Source: Heterohyrax brucei (lineage: Eukaryota > Chordata > Mammalia > Hyracoidea > Procaviidae). Taken from it: a stretch of 64,000 nucleotides of DNA. Shown one piece after another: positions 34,750-45,929 of this stretch; position 1 is the stretch's first letter; each line of letters begins with the position of its first letter. The stretch lies in assembly GCA_028571685.1 (NCBI GenBank), contig CM053146.1, forward strand, positions 25,083,431 to 25,147,430. The letters are read 5' to 3'. Position numbers and translations under genes: made by a program. The notes beneath the pieces are model-generated. The model had not been told where the DNA came from. It worked only from the letters and a program-made list of their open reading frames with translations, and ran no database searches.

Positions 34750-35440
34750 GAACTTCTTTCAATATTTCTTGTAGTTTTGGTTTGATTTTTACAAAGTCTC
34801 TAAGCTTCTGTTTATCTGCGAATATCTTAATTTTGCTGTTATATTTGAGAGACAGTTTTGCAGGATATTTAATTGTTGATTGGAAGTTTTTCCTCCTTCA
34901 AGGCTTTGAATGCGTCATGCCACTGCCTCCTTGCCAACATCGTTTCTGCTGAGAAGTCAGATGAAAGCCTCTGAGTGTTAGCTGTGCTTTGAGTCTTGCT
35001 GCCTTTAAGAGAACCTGTTTATGTTTAATTTTATTAAGCTTTATGGTAATAAATCTTGGTGTCTTTCTTTTGGGGTCCAGTTTTTGGAGTGTTTGATACA
35101 CATCTAGGAATCTATGTTTTCTTCTTTCATAATTTCAGTGAAGTTTTCTGTCAGCAACTCAACAACGCTCTTTGTATTTTCATCTATCTCTCCATGTTCA
35201 GGAACTCCAATTATTCATAGCTTATTTCTCTTAATAGTGTCCCATGAGTTTCTTAACACTTCTTCATTTTTCTTATTTCTTTACTCTCATTTCTCCCCAT
35301 AAATGCTGGTGTTAGTTGCTATAGCCTCAAGGTCACTAAGTCTGACTGCTGTCTCCTCAATTCTGCTCTTTTGGCTTTGGATTGAATTGTCTAATCTGTA
35401 ATTTTATTACTGATCTGCTGAATTTCAGAACTTGACGGTC
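34750..35440 (-). pseudogene. L1 ORF1 remnant, minus strand, broken
   Basis: RNA-binding protein of the second full-length L1. The C-terminal half is clearest on the minus strand at 35101-34898: LQKLDPKRKTPRFITIKLNK, then KAARLKAQLTLRG. The latter is followed by a one-base shift that turns the expected SSDFSAE-type motif into out-of-frame sequence. The same DPKRKTP and KLKKxKHK residues occur in the plus-strand L1, supporting one family. The upstream coiled-coil region is degraded and the start is not determinable. Confidence 0.75.
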
Positions 35441-36672
35441 CATCAGCTCAAATAACTTGCTTAATTTTTCATTTCTTCTGCTGCATTTTGTTTAATCTCT
35501 AGGAGGGTTTTCTATATAATTCATCTGTATTCGACTTCCAATAGTTTCAGTACATGTTCTTCAACCTAGAAGTCTTTTGATTCTTTACTTTGAGAGTTTT
35601 CCAGAGCCATGGTTTACCATTTCTTTAAATGGTTAGCAACTGATTGTTGCCTATGTGCCATTTGGAGGCTGTTAAGTTTCTCTGGTTACACCTCAGCAGA
35701 AGTTGAGGAATAGCTCTAAGAGGGGAGTTGATCACCAGCCACCTCTGTGTACTGTAGGGTGTGACTCCAGCTGGAATCTCTGGGGTGGCAGGCCCCACCT
35801 CCTGGCTGGCAAAGATGGTGCCCTACTTCTGGAATCACTGAGGGGCTGTCAGCTGATACTGTGATGTGGATCAGCAAAGAGTAGAGGAGATGCTGCTTGG
35901 CTGCTCAGCAGACAGTTCTCAAGAGGTCTTATTTTAATCAGGTACATTACTAGTAAGTTAGGAATTATCCAACAGCTGCTGAAATCAGTCAGGCCCTCAG
36001 GTGTGGCAGGCCCCACCTTTCAGCTGATGTGAAATCACCTCATAAGCTATCCCCACATGCTATGACATAGTTCAAAGTAGGAAGGGGTTATGGCCTTGCT
36101 GCCGTCCTCCACTGTACCACCAGTAAGATACCATCAGCCTGAGCAGAGCTTTTCTGCTAGAGAAGCACTCTCCAGACAGGCACTGCATCTCAGCTTGGGA
36201 ATTAGCCCCTCCTGAGCCCTCCGGTTGGGTGACTCTGTCTCTCAGCTGACCAAGATGGCATCGCACCTGAGACACTCTTCCCACTGTGAAACAACAGATT
36301 CTATGGAACAGCTGAGAAAAATGAGGGTTGAGGGCAGTGACACCCTCACTCAGCAGCTGGGCTCTCAAAACATAGGTATCCCAAACACAGTCTCTTTGCT
36401 GCACTATACACTGTTTATTTAAGCACTGCAGTTTGTTGTATCAGTCGGCTCATACCCAGAGCCTGCCTCACAGATAACAAAGAAGGCATGCAGTCCTCCC
36501 AAATGGTGAGTCAGCATAAGCTGGATTGAGCATGAATCTGACAACCCTATGCCAGATCCTAGGCCTCCGTGGATGCCCATACTGCTCTGTTCAATTATTA
36601 TGCTAGGTCTTAGTTGTCAGGGGGAATTAAGGAGATTTGTTTTTAGTCTGCCATCTTGATCCTGCCCCCCAG

Positions 36673-37579
36673 GATGTGGGATTTTTTAATGCAATACTGT
36701 GTGGTTAGACAACAGAGTAATAGTTTCAAAATATTTAAAGAAAAGCACTTTGAGTCAAAGGTCTTGCACTCAACCAAACTGTCACACAAATATAAAGGAC
36801 TATTAGAATATTCTCAGGCATAAAAGGCTTAGAAAGATGCCACTTAAGTAAATAAGTAAATACATGATAGATAAATAAATGAATATTTTAAAAACTTTTG
36901 AAGGAAGTATGTCAATGAAAGGAAATTAATTCTAAGGCAGCAGAACAGGAGACACAGAAGGTAAGGATGATGAGAAAACTAAACAATGTTAATGTTTTTA
37001 TTTTGTATTTTTAAATTAAGTAGAAAAGAAAAAAGAAAATAAACTTTCTTAGCTGTGAAACTCAAATTATAAGAGATTCTACCCATAGGCTGAGCTCTGG
37101 GAAGCAGACCTTGAAACACGGATTTGCATTCAGGAGGCTTATTGGAGGAAACAATGAGGAGAAACACTCGTGAAACTGTTAAACAAGCAGATATTGCCAG
37201 AGGAAGACAATGAACAACTGGGGTGGCACTTCACACTTGTCCTGAGTAGAGGCAGAAGAGGTGACATTCATATCCTGCATTGATCAGTCCACGAACTGAG
37301 CTACTTGCTAAAGTGAAAGTGTCTGTGTGTGTTGGCGGGAGTTTAGGGTGTGGGTTACATCCTTGGACAAGATAGCTACTTCTGGCCAAAGGCAATTTAC
37401 CGGTAGGACCAAAGTATTATCTGCCAGCTGTCTCCATCCAGCCTTTAGGTGAATGTGTGCACAAGTTCAGAGTGGGCTTTCAAAATGATGTATTAAAGCA
37501 GTCACTACAATTCCCTTGAGGGCAAAAACAGCACGTTGATGTATTTTTTCTTTTTAAAATGTGGGAATATATAGTTAAT
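36673..37579. other. Unassigned sequence
   Basis: No gene or recognisable element. An A/T-rich run lies at 36850-36900. Confidence 0.5.
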
Positions 37580-38065
37580 GATTAAGGTAAGCTAAATAAT
37601 GTCCCCCTAATATACCTATATCTTAATCCTTGGATACTGTGAATCACACCTTATGTAGCAAAAGGGATTTAAATTAATGATTTTGTGATGGGGAGATTTT
37701 CCTGGATTATTCAGGTGGCCCCTAAATGTAGTGTCAAGTATTTTTATAAAAGAAAGAAGTAGATTTTTACTACAGAAGAAGAAGAAGTCAGTGTGACACT
37801 AGGGGCAAGGAGGGGAAAGGTAATGTGAGTAAACGACTTTGGCCAAAGAATGATGACAGTTTCCAAAAGCTGGAAAAGATAAGTCAATGGATTCTCCCAT
37901 AGAGTCTCCCAGAGAAACAGCCAGTGTTGACACTTTGGTTTCAGGTAAGTGAAAATCATTTGAACTTCCAGACTCCAGAATTGTAAGAAGATAAATGTAT
38001 GTTTCTTTAAGCCACCAAGTTTGTTGTAATTTTGTTATAGCAGCCATATGAAATAAATACACTGA
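37580..38065 (+). mobile_element. MLT1-like (ERVL-MaLR) LTR relic
   Basis: The order of recognisable pieces matches an old mammalian MaLR-type LTR: TAAATAATGTCCCCCTAAT, GCAAAAGGGATTTAAATTAA, GATGGGGAGATTTTCCTGGA, AAAAGCTGGAAAAGATAAG, CTTCCAGACTCCAGAATTG, AAGCCACCAAGTTTGTTG and GTTATAGCAGCCATATG. AAGATAAATG stands where the polyadenylation signal is expected. No coding sequence is associated. The exact subfamily is uncertain. Confidence 0.65.
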
Positions 38066-38120
38066 TAAAGGGATCTATGAACAAAAGTATATTTTCTGAG
38101 TTTATTTTCAACTATTCTAT

Positions 38121-38268
38121 TATTCTGGTGGCACAGTGGTTAAGAACTATGATTACTAGCTAAAAGACTAGCAGTTCAAATCTTTGGAAACCCTGTAGGG
38201 CAGTTCTACTCTGTCCTACAGAGTAGCTGTGAGGTCAGTCAGTTTGATGGCAATGGGTTTGGTAGGTT
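38121..38268 (+). mobile_element. AfroSINE, short form, internal deletion
   Basis: TCTGGTGGCACAGTGGTTAA head, CTAGCAGTTCAAATC B-box-like segment, GGGCAGTTCTACTCTGTCC core and a GATGGCAATGGGTTTGG tail. The segment after the B-box is shortened. Confidence 0.9.
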
Positions 38269-39544
38269 TGTTTTCTCTTAGCTCCTAATTTTATTTCAAA
38301 CACTAAGTGTGTTTGTTAGGCCTCGTGGATAACCCCTCTTGACCTTCTTGACTTGGTCAGTTCTCCCACTTGTAAGTGCTAGAGGCATCATTCTTTTTCC
38401 TCTAAAACCCTTATTCAGGTTTAATTTTACCTTTACTGACGTGGTAATTAGAGTAATGCCTCATTCCTCACTGGACATGGACTCCTCGAAACCCAACACA
38501 TTGTGTTTTGCTCACCATTTTATCTCCAGGGTCAGGCAAAACATCTGCAGAGACAGTTAAAATGAACTAATCCATACAGACAGACTTATGGGTTTGATTT
38601 CAATTAAATAAGTTAGAATCGGTCAAGTCTTTGTAAACAAAGGAGTCTAGAAATTGGGTAGAATTTCAAATCTCAAGGTCAATTTCTGTGTGGGAAGGAG
38701 GGCCTGAGAAGCAGGAGGATACTTAGTGGTGCCAGGAAGCTCCATATACCTGCAGGCTTCAGGATACCCTCAAACTGCCTTTATGTTTGGAGGCTCACGT
38801 AGAGTCTGGGGAAGAATAAAGGCAAAGTGAGAACTGTTTCTTTTTCTTTCTTTCTGTCATTCTATCCAAGGGACTTTAAGTTATATGTCTTCCAGTATTT
38901 GTGGTGTTATAACTTTGTGGTGATGGTGATCAAGTCAACCCTAAGGCAAACAGAGATCATTTTGATAAAAGTACTTTCAAGTTGAAATCTTGAAAAAGTT
39001 GTCTTCTTAACACTTTCTCACATTCTTGAAGCCTCAAAAAGCACGATGGTCTCACAATGCTGTATCTTTCTTGGTAGGTTGGTATTTTTCCTGGACTCCT
39101 AAACTGCATCATTTTAATTATCATAAACTGAGTGCCAGGAGTTAGAACAAAGAGTTGTCTGACTCCTTTAAGGGGTTAAGGCACCAACAGTGACAGAGTG
39201 AAGGATGTTCCTCAAAAGAAGAATACTTGGATGATGGAAAGATGGACTGATTTAAATTTGACTAGTCAACAAGATTCAGGCCTGCTGATTTCACTGCATG
39301 CATTGCCACATTGGAAATAGGATTTTGAGTGATTACAGAACAGTGGCTCAAAAGTCCATGACACAAAAGAGTACAGCTATAATATTCTATAATAAGTGTT
39401 GTATGGTCATATGTTTTTTGGAAATACTACATGTACTGTAGCTTATATTTAGAGATCCACCCTGCTCATTTATATATGAGACGTTAAGTCTTGCAACAAC
39501 GTTTACAATTTAATTTTGTTTGAATTTCTTAATTTTGTTGTTAT
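38269..39544. other. Unassigned sequence
   Basis: About 1.3 kb with no gene or recognisable element. Confidence 0.5.
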
Positions 39545-39733
39545 TAGTTGTTACCCTGTCAGTTTCAACTTACGGAAAGCCCCTGTGCACAGAGTGGAAA
39601 TGGATTTTAAAGGCTATGACCTTTTGGAAGTAGATTTCCATGTCTGCTTTCTGAAATGCCTTTAGGTGGGTTCGAACCACCAATCTTTGGCTAGTAGTCA
39701 AGTGGTTAACCATTTGAGCCATTCTGGAAGTCT
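39545..39733 (-). mobile_element. AfroSINE, long form, minus strand
   Basis: GTTGTTACCCTGTCAGTTTC tail side, TTTTGGAAGTAGATTTCC of the extra block, GGTGGGTTCGAACCACCAAT B-box region (well kept) and AAGTGGTTAACCATTTGAGC head. Confidence 0.85.
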
Positions 39734-39852
39734 AATATTTATGTAATTATGAAACATTTGTATTCCTGTAACACTATCTTCCCTAGAAGAAACTTTGAGA
39801 ATCACTGGACTGAAATGATTGCTCTAATGTAATAGGACTGTTGATGTTAACG

Positions 39853-40005
39853 TTCTGATTTAGAGTGACCCCATTTGACAGAGTACAATACAACTTTTCT
39901 AGTCTGTAGTGTTTCTAGATTGTGCACTGCTGGGTGACTTTGAATGGTCCAGCTTCCAGATAGCTGCCAAATACCTAACCACTTGGCAAGCAGGGCTTCT
40001 TTTAC
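39853..40005 (-). mobile_element. Probable degraded AfroSINE, minus strand
   Basis: GAGTGACCCCATTTGACAG and AGCTGCCAAATACCTAACCA resemble the core and head of a minus-strand AfroSINE. The middle is scrambled. Confidence 0.4.
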
Positions 40006-40284
40006 TAGGAGTAGGTAGAATGAATTCTCATGGCAAAACTGGCACAACTATAAGTTCACATGGAGGTGTATGTCAGCCAGGCATGTGTTTATTGCCATGC
40101 AGAGACTAGAGCTGGGTCTAAATTCCTTGGACTTGGTTTGGCATCATAGTCTGGCTTAGTAGCTCAAATCAGTTATACTCCTCCTTTCTTCCATATCTCA
40201 TGCATGCATAAACATTTTAGAAGAACCTTGTATTTTAGTTATCAACTGTTTATGTTCTTCAATTTACAACATAACTGGCCATGT

Positions 40285-40440
40285 TAGTGATTCATAAACA
40301 TGGTTGCAGAGCAGAACCACTTGAGACATCTTTTTAAAAATGTAATTCTCCAGCTCCACAGCTGCAGTTCTCATTAGCAGGCCTGAGGCAGGACCTACAC
40401 ATACACATATGTGTGCACCATTTATTAACAAAGTCCAGAA
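40285..40440 (+). mobile_element. MER5/MER20-like hAT relic
   Basis: GTGATTCATAAACATGG, GCAGAACCACTTGAGACATC, TTTTTAAAAATGTAATTCTC and CAGGCCTGAGGCAGGACC follow the order of this non-autonomous hAT group. Confidence 0.6.
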
Positions 40441-41214
40441 GAGTTTCTGCAGCCACTCTCTGGACTGGCAGCTGAGAGCTGCAGGGTACATCCAGTTAGT
40501 CCTCCTCTTCAGCTTGCTTTATTTTCTGCCACAGTTTCAGGCCACTTGCCTCTGCTCATAAAAAACAAATTTACCTGCTTTTTTTTCCAGTAAAATTTTA
40601 CAAGCTGTGGCAAATACTTTAGTGAGATCTCAATATCTAGTTCATGATGCATTTTCTTCGTTATTCTGGAAATGATAGCTACACAGCCATAAAGTTTTTG
40701 AACATAATTTGTTTGGAGTAATCCACTGTCATTTGTATCTAATTATTCCACAGTCTTGAGGAGGTTTGTTGATTTCTTTTATTATCATTATCATCATGTG
40801 CTAGAACAGCTAAAGCTGCCTTTGGATTTATTAAATACTTATTTCTTAGCTACTGCTTTGTTTTGAACAAGGCTTTGATTATTTTCATTATTCTTCTATT
40901 TTGCCTTAATTAAACAATCTCAAACATTTTAGCATGAACATGAGCTAATTCTCACAACAACTCTACACTGTTTCATATCTCACTATTCTTTATCTTTAAT
41001 TCTCTCCTGTTTCAGCTGCACCACCACTTCTTTTGCTTAGAATCGAGTTAATTCAAAATGTTATTTTAGTCAAATATAAAGAATGGGTTTAATATCTCAG
41101 ACATTTTCAAGACTATGCCTGAGACAATGAAATCACTATGCAATGTAAGACATTATCAACTTTTCAATATACTTATGAGAATTGTACAGATCCTACAATA
41201 AAACACAGCAACAC
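40441..41214. other. Unassigned sequence
   Basis: No gene seen. CTAATTCTCACAACAACTC near 40948 could be a trace of MIR. Confidence 0.4.
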
Positions 41215-41360
41215 AGGGTGTTGTTATCGTCCTCATGGAAAATATTAGGATACCAAGGGTCAGAGGTATTAAATTAATCCCTTGCAATACAAACAGCCAC
41301 AACAAGAACTTAGGGTCTCTCAGGCCCAGCTCTGCTCCTTTTAAGCCACTGTTGTGAATT
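41215..41360 (+). mobile_element. MIR element
   Basis: GTTATCGTCCTCATGGAAAA, GGGTCAGAGGTATTAAATTA, ATCCCTTGCAATACAAAC and GGCCCAGCTCTGCTCCTTT follow MIR order from the core to the region after the AAGGTCACACAG motif. Confidence 0.6.
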
Positions 41361-42266
41361 GGTGCTCTTAGGCTGGCTTTATAGATGAACGGTTTTATAA
41401 TCCATTGGCAGCAGAAAAATCTGTTTAAGGGTTCCTTTGGGGGCATTCAGGCAATTTTCTCACTGGCATAACAGAAGGGAACAGGAAAACTGGGAAAGAG
41501 GACAAACAACACGGAATTGGACAGCCCGGAGAACAGGCCGTTTGCGAAAGGTGATTGTATAGTGTATAAACTCTCCTGGGGTATAAAAATAGAAATCTAA
41601 TTCATTATGACAGCACTCATGGAAATAAAGACTTAGGTGTGACATAGGATTCCATTTAACCTGATTCATAACATTTCTCTTCACTCAAAATTTCTATTCT
41701 CCTTAAAACTCCAGTGAAATAGACCTAGCCAAGCCAAGTGCCATCTAGTCGGATCCGACTCGTGGCTACCCTAAGGTATGAGAATACGTTTAGATGTGTC
41801 CATCATGAGTAGTGATGTTAGAGCAGGGAAACACTGCTTAGTAAATATTTTGTTCTTGGCCTTGAGAAATATCCAGGTGTCACAGATTTGGTTCTCAGAA
41901 GATGGTGAAACTGGTTCCCTTGCCAGTCAGAGCTGTCCTGTGACCAGCCAAATGGCTGTACCTTTAAACCAGGTAGCTCTGTGAGGCTGGGAAAGATTTC
42001 AAGGAAGTGATAGCAGGAGGCTGATGCCTCCACTCCTTTCATCTGGATAGCAAGTAGCAGGAGCATCTAGGTAGGCACATTTTTTTTTTTTAATCAAATG
42101 GATATAAATTATCACAGAACAATGAAAGGTAGGAGAGAGAATACATGAAGTGGGAGTACAGAGTCTATCTAAACTTTCTGGGTATGTTTGAGACTGTATG
42201 TATATGTATGTATATATAATTAATCAAAATTATTAATGGATTTAGTCATTTGACAAATAACATATA
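41361..42266. other. Mostly unassigned; contains one SINE tail
   Basis: A reversed SINE tail lies at about 41725-41772 (AGCCAAGCCAAGTGCCATC, then GTCGGATCCGACTCG). A TATG/TATA microsatellite lies at about 42198-42222. Otherwise nothing recognised. Confidence 0.55.
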
Positions 42267-42816
42267 CAAGGTTTAACAACTAAGTCTATGAACTTAATTG
42301 TTCTAAGTGTTACATACCTCATTGCTGAATATCACTGCAGGCACCTTCAAAGTACTTACCTTGGGAAGATATGCACTGATGCCAGCACCTAGTCCACCCT
42401 TCACAGCAATTTTGAGACTCTTTCTGGAATGGCCATTGTGCTAAGTGGCACAGGGGCAAGTTTGCAAATTTAACTGTACAGTTGTCTGTGAGGGAGCTTT
42501 TAGGCAGTGAACAAACAACTGTACTGGAACACCCTCTCTATTCACCTGATCTGGCCCTCGGTGATTTTTTTTCTTTACCCAAAGATAAAGGAAATATTGA
42601 AAGGAGGAATTTTTGATGACATTCAGGACATCAAGGATAATTCAATGACAGCTCTATGGCCATTTCAGAAAAGAGTTCCAAAATTGATTTGAAGGGCAGA
42701 CTAGGCACTTGTGTCGGTGCATAGCTTCCCAGGGGGAATTCTTTGAAGGTGACTGTAGTGGTATTCAGCAATAAGACATGTAGCACTATTTTTGTAAACT
42801 TAGTTGGCAGTCCTCG
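42267..42816. mobile_element. Composite inverted mariner derivative (550 bp) with TA target duplication
   Basis: Flanked by TA at 42265-42266 and 42817-42818. From left to right: a mariner 3' end in reverse orientation (42267-42436), a reversed 5' terminal repeat (about 42437-42483), then 3'-half transposase coding sequence and a 3' terminal repeat in forward orientation (42484-42816). Both outer ends are therefore 3'-type mariner ends, giving inverted arms of about 170 bp around a middle of about 210 bp. Forward coding traces include SIHLIWPSVIFFLYPKIKEI and DDIQDIKDNSMTAL. The internal junction is shared with 162-394. Confidence 0.8.
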
Positions 42817-42835
42817 TATATTAGATGCAGGCCGT

Positions 42836-43095
42836 GTTGTTGTTGTTAGGTGCTGTTGAATTGGATCTGACTCACAGTGACCTTGTTCACAACAGAACAA
42901 AACACTACCTTGCCTTGTGCCATGCCCACAATTGTTTTTATGCTTAAGCCCATCACTGCAGCCACTGTGTCAATCCATCACATTGAGGGTCTTCCTCTTT
43001 TTCACTGACCCTCCACTCTACCAAGCATGATGTTCTTTTTCAGGGACTGAGCCTTCCTGAAAACATGTCCAAAGCATGTACAATGTAGTCTTATC
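42836..43095 (-). mobile_element. RTE 3' end, minus strand
   Basis: GTTGTTGTTGTTAGGTGCTG (reversed CAA tail), CTGACTCACAGTGACC, GCAGCCACTGTGTCAATCCA and CAAGCATGATGTTCTTTTTC. 5'-truncated. Confidence 0.88.
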
Positions 43096-43139
43096 ATCTG
43101 TCATCTGTCTTAGTCACTGGTACTGTTTTTTATGAGGTT

Positions 43140-43337
43140 ATTTGTTTTTTCTTGCTAAACTGTCAAAGTTTTATATGCATGTTGGTTATTAGACTCTTAC
43201 TGATATGGTTTCTGTAGGTAGTCTCCCAGTTGGTAACTTGACTTTTTACTTTTTTGATTATCATGATGAATAATTTTTTTTAATGAAGTACCATTTACGT
43301 ATTTTATCTTTTGCTGCTTATGCTCAACCACTAGCTT
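43140..43337 (-). mobile_element. Old L1 ORF2 3' fragment, minus strand
   Basis: TTGGTTATTAGACTCTTACT, GTAGGTAGTCTCCCAGTTGG and AATGAAGTACCATTTACG match the minus strand of L1 near the end of ORF2. Confidence 0.6.
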
Positions 43338-43560
43338 CTGCCAATAAAGGCTTACTGAAACACCGTCACACTCAGTTGTTTATGTGTGGTCTATTTCTAA
43401 TGTTGTCTTACAACTGTGAGTTGTTTTGCTGTGACAGGTGTTATGGCTGACAAATCTTATGTATTTAGTGTTTACAAAAAGAAAATTCTGACACTTGGTC
43501 TATGTGATGATTTTCAAAGTGTGATCAGGGGTCTTGATTATTGGTACTGGTAATTTTAAT
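43338..43560 (+). mobile_element. MER5-type hAT relic
   Basis: GCCAATAAAGGCTTACTGAA, CACCGTCACACTCAGTTG, GTTATGGCTGACAAATC and TTTTCAAAGTGTGATCAG recall the hAT-Charlie MER5 group (AATAAAGTTTTATTGGAACA followed by TCTCAAAGTGTGGTC). Confidence 0.6.
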
Positions 43561-44407
43561 TAAACAAGTAGAATTTGCTTTTTAGTTTTCATTTCCAAAA
43601 CTACTCTCTGTAGTCTTAGTTAAAAAATGTTTAATACTTGATAAATTTTTGTGCAGTGTTTAGAGTACTATGAGTAAAGTGGCAGAGGTATTCTGCAGAA
43701 GTCCTAGAATTAAGCCTACCACAGGGCAAAATTGAGAAGGCTAAAGTTTGAAAACCTTAAGACTAATAAGAGTCTATAAGTGGTACACCAGGGTCATGTT
43801 AACAGAACAAGTTGCTCCTTCTGACATCACTACTCATTAAGTTAGGTGAGTTCAGAAGGGCCAACATCTTCATACATGAGTAGAAAGTTGATTTAACAGA
43901 GTTACCTGGGTCATTGTCTCACATGTTGACTTCTGAAATGTCTTAATAAGAATAAATCCTAACTTTTCCATCTGAGATAAGATTTAGAATGCAATTTCTC
44001 CACTCTAACCATCAAAACATGACCCACCACAGGAATCTATATCAGATGGCATCAGAGATAATATTTATAATTCAATTCTTTTTTTTTAAAATTACCTATA
44101 GGAGGTAGGTATTTTTATTTCTACTTGATGAACAAATAAAGTATATTAATGCATTTTTGAACCTAATTGCAAAGATTCCTTTCCTTTTCTTTTTTCCCTT
44201 TCCCTTCCTCTTTTCCTCTACTCCTCTACTCTGGTGGAGCTCCTTTGGTCAGTGTATAATTCAGTAGCATTACATTGAATGAAAGCTGAATGGAATGACT
44301 GACAAGTGTCCACTAGTAGCAAAGGAGAAAAACATAACCCCAAATTGGTTCCGTATATAATACTTTGTGGACATACTATCACATTCTAAAGTTAACATTA
44401 TTAAAGT
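43561..44407. other. Unassigned; polypyrimidine tract
   Basis: A C/T-only stretch of about 60 bp near 44165-44230. Nothing else recognised. Confidence 0.5.
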
Positions 44408-44572
44408 GGAAACCCTGGTGGAGTAGTGCTTAAGTGTTGTAACTGCTAACCAAAAAGGTCAGGGGTTCATGTCTGTCAGGTGTTCTTTGGAAACGCTATG
44501 GGACAGTTCTACTCTGTCCTATAGGGTTGTTATGAGTTGGAATCACCTTGATGGCAACAAGTTTGGTTTTTC
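44408..44572 (+). mobile_element. AfroSINE, short form, well preserved
   Basis: GGAAACCCTGGTGGAGTAGT head, AACCAAAAAGGTCAGGGG, CTATGGGACAGTTCTACTC core, TATAGGGTTGTTATGAGTTG and a GATGGCAACAAGTTTGG tail. Confidence 0.93.
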
Positions 44573-44659
44573 ATACAAACACCATGAAATGCACCCATGT
44601 GAAGTTCATAGCTGCTAAGTTTTGAAAAATTAGTACATGTGAGTATCACTTCAAATGGA

Positions 44660-45588
44660 AGAGTAAATCTCTTCCTTAGTTAATTTTTTTTCTGCTGTGT
44701 CTTCAATTTCCTTAGTATTTTCTTCTGTGATATTTAATTACTCTTAAGTCCATCATAAAACTACTAATTTTTCACATAGTGGTTTCAGTTTCCATTTTTT
44801 GAATACCTTTAATTCTCTTCTTCTTATGTTGTTATTTTCCTTTAAGCCCTTGTGCATATCTGTAATTTCAGTTTTAAAGTTCTGGTGTGTTCAGTCCATT
44901 GTCTTTGTCGTTTCTGAGTCTGTTCCAATTTACCACGTTTTTTCCTGATTATGTGTTACATTTACAATGTTGTGTCTAGATTTTGTTGTATTTCTTCATA
45001 AAATATTATATTTTCCTTTGTCAAATAATTGTTACTTGTGAAACAGCCTGATCCTTTTAAGATTTGATTGTAAGATTTATTAGTTAAGTCTACAGTGGCC
45101 TTTATTTTAGGGATTGTTTAAAGCTACTATAATTTCTGGCATTTCTCAGGTCCCTACTGAATGTTCTGGATCTTCACTGAGATCCTGCTACTCTGGCTAG
45201 TAGGAACTCAGATTTTTCCCAGTCCTGTGCTATCTCTGCAGTTGTTTAGTTTATGGTTCTCTAACGTTAGTTCTACACTCAGAGTTGTAAGGTTTCATTT
45301 TATGTGTGTGCAATTTAGTATTTAGTCAAAGATTTGAGGTAAACTCTGTGGAGATTTTTTGAATTATTGATCCATGTTTCTGTCTTTTTCAATATTCTTC
45401 CTCTTAAATGTCAGTTTTCCCTAACTTGCAGAACTCCTAGATGCTTCCACCCCCTTTTTTATGGTTTGCAGTGTCTGACTGGGTTTTATGTGCCTTCCAG
45501 TATCTGATTTGGTTTCCTGTTCCCACACTGCAGTCCAGAAAGTACTCTCTGACAGAAAACTGACACCACTGTGGAGGGTGCCAAAAAA
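44660..45588 (-). mobile_element. Old L1 5' region, minus strand
   Basis: Resembles an L1M-type 5' UTR on the complement: AAACAATCCCTAAAATAAAG (complement near 45105-45124) and GACAGAAACATGGATCAAT (near 45365). AT-rich, no open frames. The LTR at 45589 lies against its left end on the minus strand. Confidence 0.5.
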
Positions 45589-45929
45589 TGTCCCGGCCCG
45601 CGGGACAAATCACCAAAGGGCGAGGAGGAACCTGTGAAAATGAAAGTAGGGCAGGAGATGCGAAGAAATGGAGGCAAGACAGGATTCTGATCAAGCCTCA
45701 AAAATTTTTTATTTCAATAGTGGATATATATATACAGCGGGAAGGGGAGGGATTTGGAATCGGGTGATATCTGGTGTGAGGCACTTGGCGTTTTATGATT
45801 GGTTAGGCGGTGTGCCTGGGCAGTGACGCTGGGCAGTGACGTGCCGGTAGTTTTGGCTCACGTGCGTTTTCAGGGGCTTTCCGGACTTCCTGTTTTTGGG
45901 GGCCTGAAGTTTTTTCATGGCCCCCGACA
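45589..45929 (-). mobile_element. Probable retroviral LTR
   Basis: About 340 bp, more GC-rich than its surroundings. On the minus strand it begins TGTCGGGGGCCATG and ends GGGCCGGGACA, obeying the TG...CA rule. AAATAAAAAATTTTTG (complement near 45700) provides a polyadenylation signal. TGGCACC just beyond the end resembles the start of a primer-binding site, so this may be a 5' LTR with a few leader bases, or the LTR may end at 45579. No matching target duplication was found, and no viral genes follow. Confidence 0.65.

Larger units (their letters stand above)
29216..36672 (-). mobile_element. Full-length L1 retrotransposon, minus strand (with LTR insertion)
   Basis: The 3' end lies at 29216 (complement CAATAAAAAAAATACC) and the 5' end near 36672 (complement GGGGGCAGGATCAAGATGG). 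It spans 7.46 kb, about 7.1 kb without the solo LTR at 32398-32731. Minus-strand order: 5' UTR (about 36670-35480), ORF1 (35440-34750), ORF2 (34245-30440), then a 3' UTR of the same type A as the L1 at 919-8361. An imperfect ATGTGG match at both edges (29193 and 36674) may be the target duplication. It is close kin of the plus-strand L1. Confidence 0.88.

Noticed and set aside
36072-36404. 110-codon open frame on the minus strand
   Set aside because: It falls within the 5' UTR of the second full-length L1 and resembles no protein I know.
42180-42225. TATG/TATA run as a promoter TATA region
   Set aside because: It is a simple microsatellite with no downstream gene.
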